Source of the DNA: an uncultured Eudoraea sp. | Lineage (GTDB): Bacteria > Bacteroidota > Bacteroidia > Flavobacteriales > Flavobacteriaceae | Assembly: GCA_905479615.1 (NCBI GenBank) | Contig: CAJQNH010000186.1 | Span: forward strand, 1-17,317 | Length of the DNA stretch: 17,317 bases | Direction of reading: 5' to 3' | Shown: in pieces, positions 15,426 to 17,317 of the stretch | Layout of the letters: each line of letters begins with the position of its first letter | How positions within the stretch are numbered: position 1 is the stretch's first letter | Notes under the pieces: generated by a model | What the model was told of the DNA's origin: nothing | Seen by the model: only the letters and a program-made list of their open reading frames with translations | The model's database searches: none | Made by a program: the position numbers and the translations under genes

Positions 15426-15968
15426 TTAAGACCCCATACTATTTATCTGCTCTACTATAGCTTTCTGTCGCTTAAGAAGTCGCGCCTGCTCCTCGGCGAG
15501 CTTAATTTTCTGACTTTTAATTGCGGCTAGTTCAGAACGTAATGCCTCTTCTTCAGAGCTGTCCTGGTCTATTGAGAAATTTGAACTATCGAAAGTCTGC
15601 TCAATACCCTGAGTGTACATATCTAGATGACTAATTAGGCTTTGTATATCACCAAAAGCCTTTTTTGTGTAATACCTGCCCATATCAAAATCTTTCGGGT
15701 CCGAGGCTTTCTCCAAATTTTCAATCCCATCCAAAATAGGATCCATAGCTTTATCACAACCACATAATTCTATCTGGTTTTTTACTTTTTCCAAAGCTTC
15801 CAGAGCCTTATAGGCATAATATTTTTGGTGATCAAAATTCTTTGAGCTAATTGATTTCTTTGTGTGGTTTAAAGCATAAGACGCTGAAGAATAAGTGTTG
15901 TCGCATTTTGTAGAGGCAAATAGGGTAGCCGTTATAAACACAAAGGATAATAGAAATGTAAGTTTCAT
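15426..15968 (-). CDS. Secreted protein with internal repeat and coiled-coil tail, function unknown
   Basis: I do not recognise a named family. The 180-residue protein has a signal peptide (MKLTFLLSFVFITATLFAST, probable cleavage near residue 19-20) and a mature part with two related helical repeats: about 28-67 (YALNHTKKSI, KNFDHQKYYAYKALEALEKV) and about 78-116 (GIENLEKASD, KDFDMGRYYTKKAFGDIQSL). Each has a [NK]-[FD]-x-x-x-[KR]-YYxxKA core. Cys69 and Cys71 lie between the repeats, and Cys22 near the mature start could form a disulfide with one of them. Residues 137-176 are a charged heptad-rich coiled coil (EEEALRSELAAIKSQKIKLA). It is convergent with the iorB-like gene, 39 bases apart, with no good terminator between them. 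A periplasmic structural or adaptor role is possible, but nothing more can be said. Confidence 0.75.
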   Translation of the reverse strand: MKLTFLLSFVFITATLFASTKCDNTYSSASYALNHTKKSISSKNFDHQKYYAYKALEALEKVKNQIELCGCDKAMDPILDGIENLEKASDPKDFDMGRYYTKKAFGDIQSLISHLDMYTQGIEQTFDSSNFSIDQDSSEEEALRSELAAIKSQKIKLAEEQARLLKRQKAIVEQINSMGS

Positions 15969-16030
15969 TTTATTTCATTTTAAGATTAGGAAGCGTAAAG
16001 GAGGTAAACTTTGTGGAATTAAAAAAAAAT

Positions 16031-16060
16031 ATGTGGTCAACTGTTGAATTATGTAGTCAA
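16031..16060. promoter_or_regulatory. Direct repeat pair and palindrome upstream of the secreted repeat protein
   Basis: ATGTGGTCAA (16031-16040) and ATGTAGTCAA (16051-16060) form a 10-bp direct repeat with one mismatch and a 20-bp period, which puts both copies on the same face of the helix. Between them TCAAC-T-GTTGA (16037-16047) is a perfect palindrome overlapping the first copy. The site is 63-92 bases before the start at 15968, on the minus strand, where an activator could bind. Confidence 0.3.
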
Positions 16061-16140
16061 GATACTATTAATACCAAATAATAGAGTTAGAATAAACTTA
16101 AAATTATTTTGCACTTATTATGGTTAAATGATATTTATCT

Positions 16141-16164
16141 CCCTTTTTGAAGATGAAAATAGGG
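16141..16164 (-). terminator. Weak hairpin after the DUF819 gene
   Basis: CCCTTTT pairs with GAAAATAGGG-type bases across 16141-16164, with one bulge, about 26 bases after the DUF819 stop on the minus strand. There is no T run after it on that strand, so the terminator call is weak. Confidence 0.25.
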
Positions 16165-16189
16165 CTATGAATTGCCACCATATTGCGTA

Positions 16190-17317
16190 TTACAATAAAT
16201 ACACTACCAGGAAACCTAAATAAGTGCCAAGTGCATTGCCTAAGGTTCCCACCAGGATGGCAGGTAAGATGAGCTCATTTCTGTCAAAGGTTTCGGCAAG
16301 CGCTATTGCCGTGGTGCCTCCGCCAATATTAGCCTGACTTATTATGGAAATCATCTCCCAATCCCGGTAAATAAAACTGCCCAATAGAATTACCAGTATC
16401 CCATGCAGAAATACCGCGATTGAAGCAAAGAGCAATAAAGTAAGTCCAACCTCCTTAAGTTCTATTACAGAACTTATTTCACAATATGCCCCAATTACTG
16501 CCAGAAATAGGTAGACGAGATACAATCCCAGAAAGTGGTTTCCCTTTAAGCTTTGCACAAAACGGGTTTGCGCCAATAAAATTCCAATGGTAGAAAGGGT
16601 TAATATAGAAGGGATTTGAGGGAAGCGGTTAGTTAGTAATTCAGAAATGTAATAAGCGAAAACACCTAGAAAAAGCAACCAGATTAGCGAACGGAAATTA
16701 AGTTGCTCTTTATCCTCTGCATCTAATGTTGGGGTAGAAGTTTTAACTTTTTTATCTTTCCAGAATGTTCTTAAAATGGCAGGAAAAGATAGTGTGACAA
16801 TAATCCATAGAGTGGTAATTACATTGTCAACAGCAATAGTTCCGGCATACAGAATACCTCGTTCCTGAAAATCATACTCCAGGGCTATCGCATTAAAGTT
16901 GACGCTACCTCCCGTATAGGTTCCTGTTAACATACCGGCGATAATTTTTCCATCTTCACCCAGTACGTCCTGCGGAGAAATCAGATACCAGGAAAATAGA
17001 ATACCCAGAGTTGTTGCGAGTGAACCTATTAAAAACAGGATTATCATAGGTGCTCCAGCCTTCTTTATGGAATTAAGATTAGCCCCAAGCAATAAGTAAA
17101 ATATAGAAATGGGGGCTAAATAAGTAAAAATACCGTCATAAAGAGGAATGGAATTTGAGGCGGAAGGAATTATTCCCAGGTTAGCAATAACCGCTGTAAA
17201 AAGTATTACCAATAATGCCGCTCCAAGCTTTTTACCAAATCTTGTTTTAGAGGCGTAATAGGCCAGGATTACCATTAAACACAATACCCCCAAAACATAA
17301 ACCGGATTTTCAATAAA
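16190..17317 (-). CDS. DUF819 family integral membrane protein (N-terminus outside window)
   Basis: The visible 375 residues form a polytopic membrane protein with about ten hydrophobic helices, matching the DUF819 (YjcL-like) family, a putative transporter group without an assigned substrate. The frame stays open to the window edge (reading FIENPVYVLGVLCLMV...), so the TTG at 17291-17293 is not the true start; the real N-terminus is probably only a few residues beyond the edge, because the first helix is already complete. Two pseudo-symmetric signature loops are visible: TGTYTGGSVNFNAIA (about 131-145) and ANIGGGTTAIALAE (about 329-342), which look like the re-entrant substrate region of an inverted-repeat transporter. 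A charged cytoplasmic loop (about 186-207, KDKKVKTSTPTLDAEDKEQ) splits the protein in two halves. Neighbours give no clue to the substrate. Confidence 0.88.
   Translation of the reverse strand, partial: FIENPVYVLGVLCLMVILAYYASKTRFGKKLGAALLVILFTAVIANLGIIPSASNSIPLYDGIFTYLAPISIFYLLLGANLNSIKKAGAPMIILFLIGSLATTLGILFSWYLISPQDVLGEDGKIIAGMLTGTYTGGSVNFNAIALEYDFQERGILYAGTIAVDNVITTLWIIVTLSFPAILRTFWKDKKVKTSTPTLDAEDKEQLNFRSLIWLLFLGVFAYYISELLTNRFPQIPSILTLSTIGILLAQTRFVQSLKGNHFLGLYLVYLFLAVIGAYCEISSVIELKEVGLTLLLFASIAVFLHGILVILLGSFIYRDWEMISIISQANIGGGTTAIALAETFDRNELILPAILVGTLGNALGTYLGFLVVYLL

Noticed and set aside
17291..17293. TTG as the start codon of the DUF819 gene
   Set aside because: The frame remains open to the window edge and encodes the expected first residues of the first helix, so the gene is truncated by the window rather than starting here.

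Overview
The window looks like a chromosomal segment of a member of the Bacteroidota, most likely a marine-type flavobacterium. The DNA is AT-rich. Start codons lack Shine-Dalgarno sequences. Several exported proteins carry short Bacteroidetes-style lipoprotein signals. A DUF6090 protein, a family I know mainly from this phylum, is present, and a few TAnnTTTG-like -7 elements can be seen. I see no tRNA, rRNA, CRISPR array, transposase, integrase or prophage gene, so this reads as ordinary chromosome with accessory metabolic genes.

Layout. 1-603 is the 3' end of a catalase-peroxidase gene (katG), closed by a strong hairpin terminator. 692-1216 is an orphan AT-rich gene of unknown function. It shares a bidirectional terminator with the convergent esterase lipoprotein gene at 1305-2402 (minus). 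A 288-bp divergent intergenic region follows, then a plus-strand gene pair: a 91-residue zinc-ribbon protein (2691-2966) and a 648-residue protein joining a complete Rieske [2Fe-2S] ferredoxin domain to a complete pyruvate-oxidase-like thiamine-diphosphate enzyme (2995-4941). This pair is the most unusual thing in the window.

From 5017 to 12445 all genes are on the minus strand. In transcription order they are: a DUF6090 membrane protein (12445-11648); a class III adenylate cyclase fused through a membrane helix to a TolB/FlgO-like domain and TPR repeats (11316-9061); a non-cyclase membrane TPR protein of similar design (8941-7367); a zinc alcohol dehydrogenase (7311-6271); and a lipoprotein with a sugar-phosphate isomerase/epimerase TIM barrel (6045-5017). 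The cyclase and the TPR protein look like a signalling pair that could make cAMP and read periplasmic or protein-protein cues. The two enzymes are plausibly carbohydrate- or alcohol-related, but their substrates are not visible.

12680-15386 is a plus-strand two-gene operon for a periplasmic molybdenum hydroxylase of the isoquinoline 1-oxidoreductase type: an iorA-like [2Fe-2S] subunit and an iorB-like molybdopterin subunit with a Tat signal, overlapping by 8 bp. The window closes on the minus strand with a small secreted protein that has an internal repeat and a coiled-coil tail (15426-15968), and a DUF819 integral membrane protein (16190 to the edge, N-terminus cut off).
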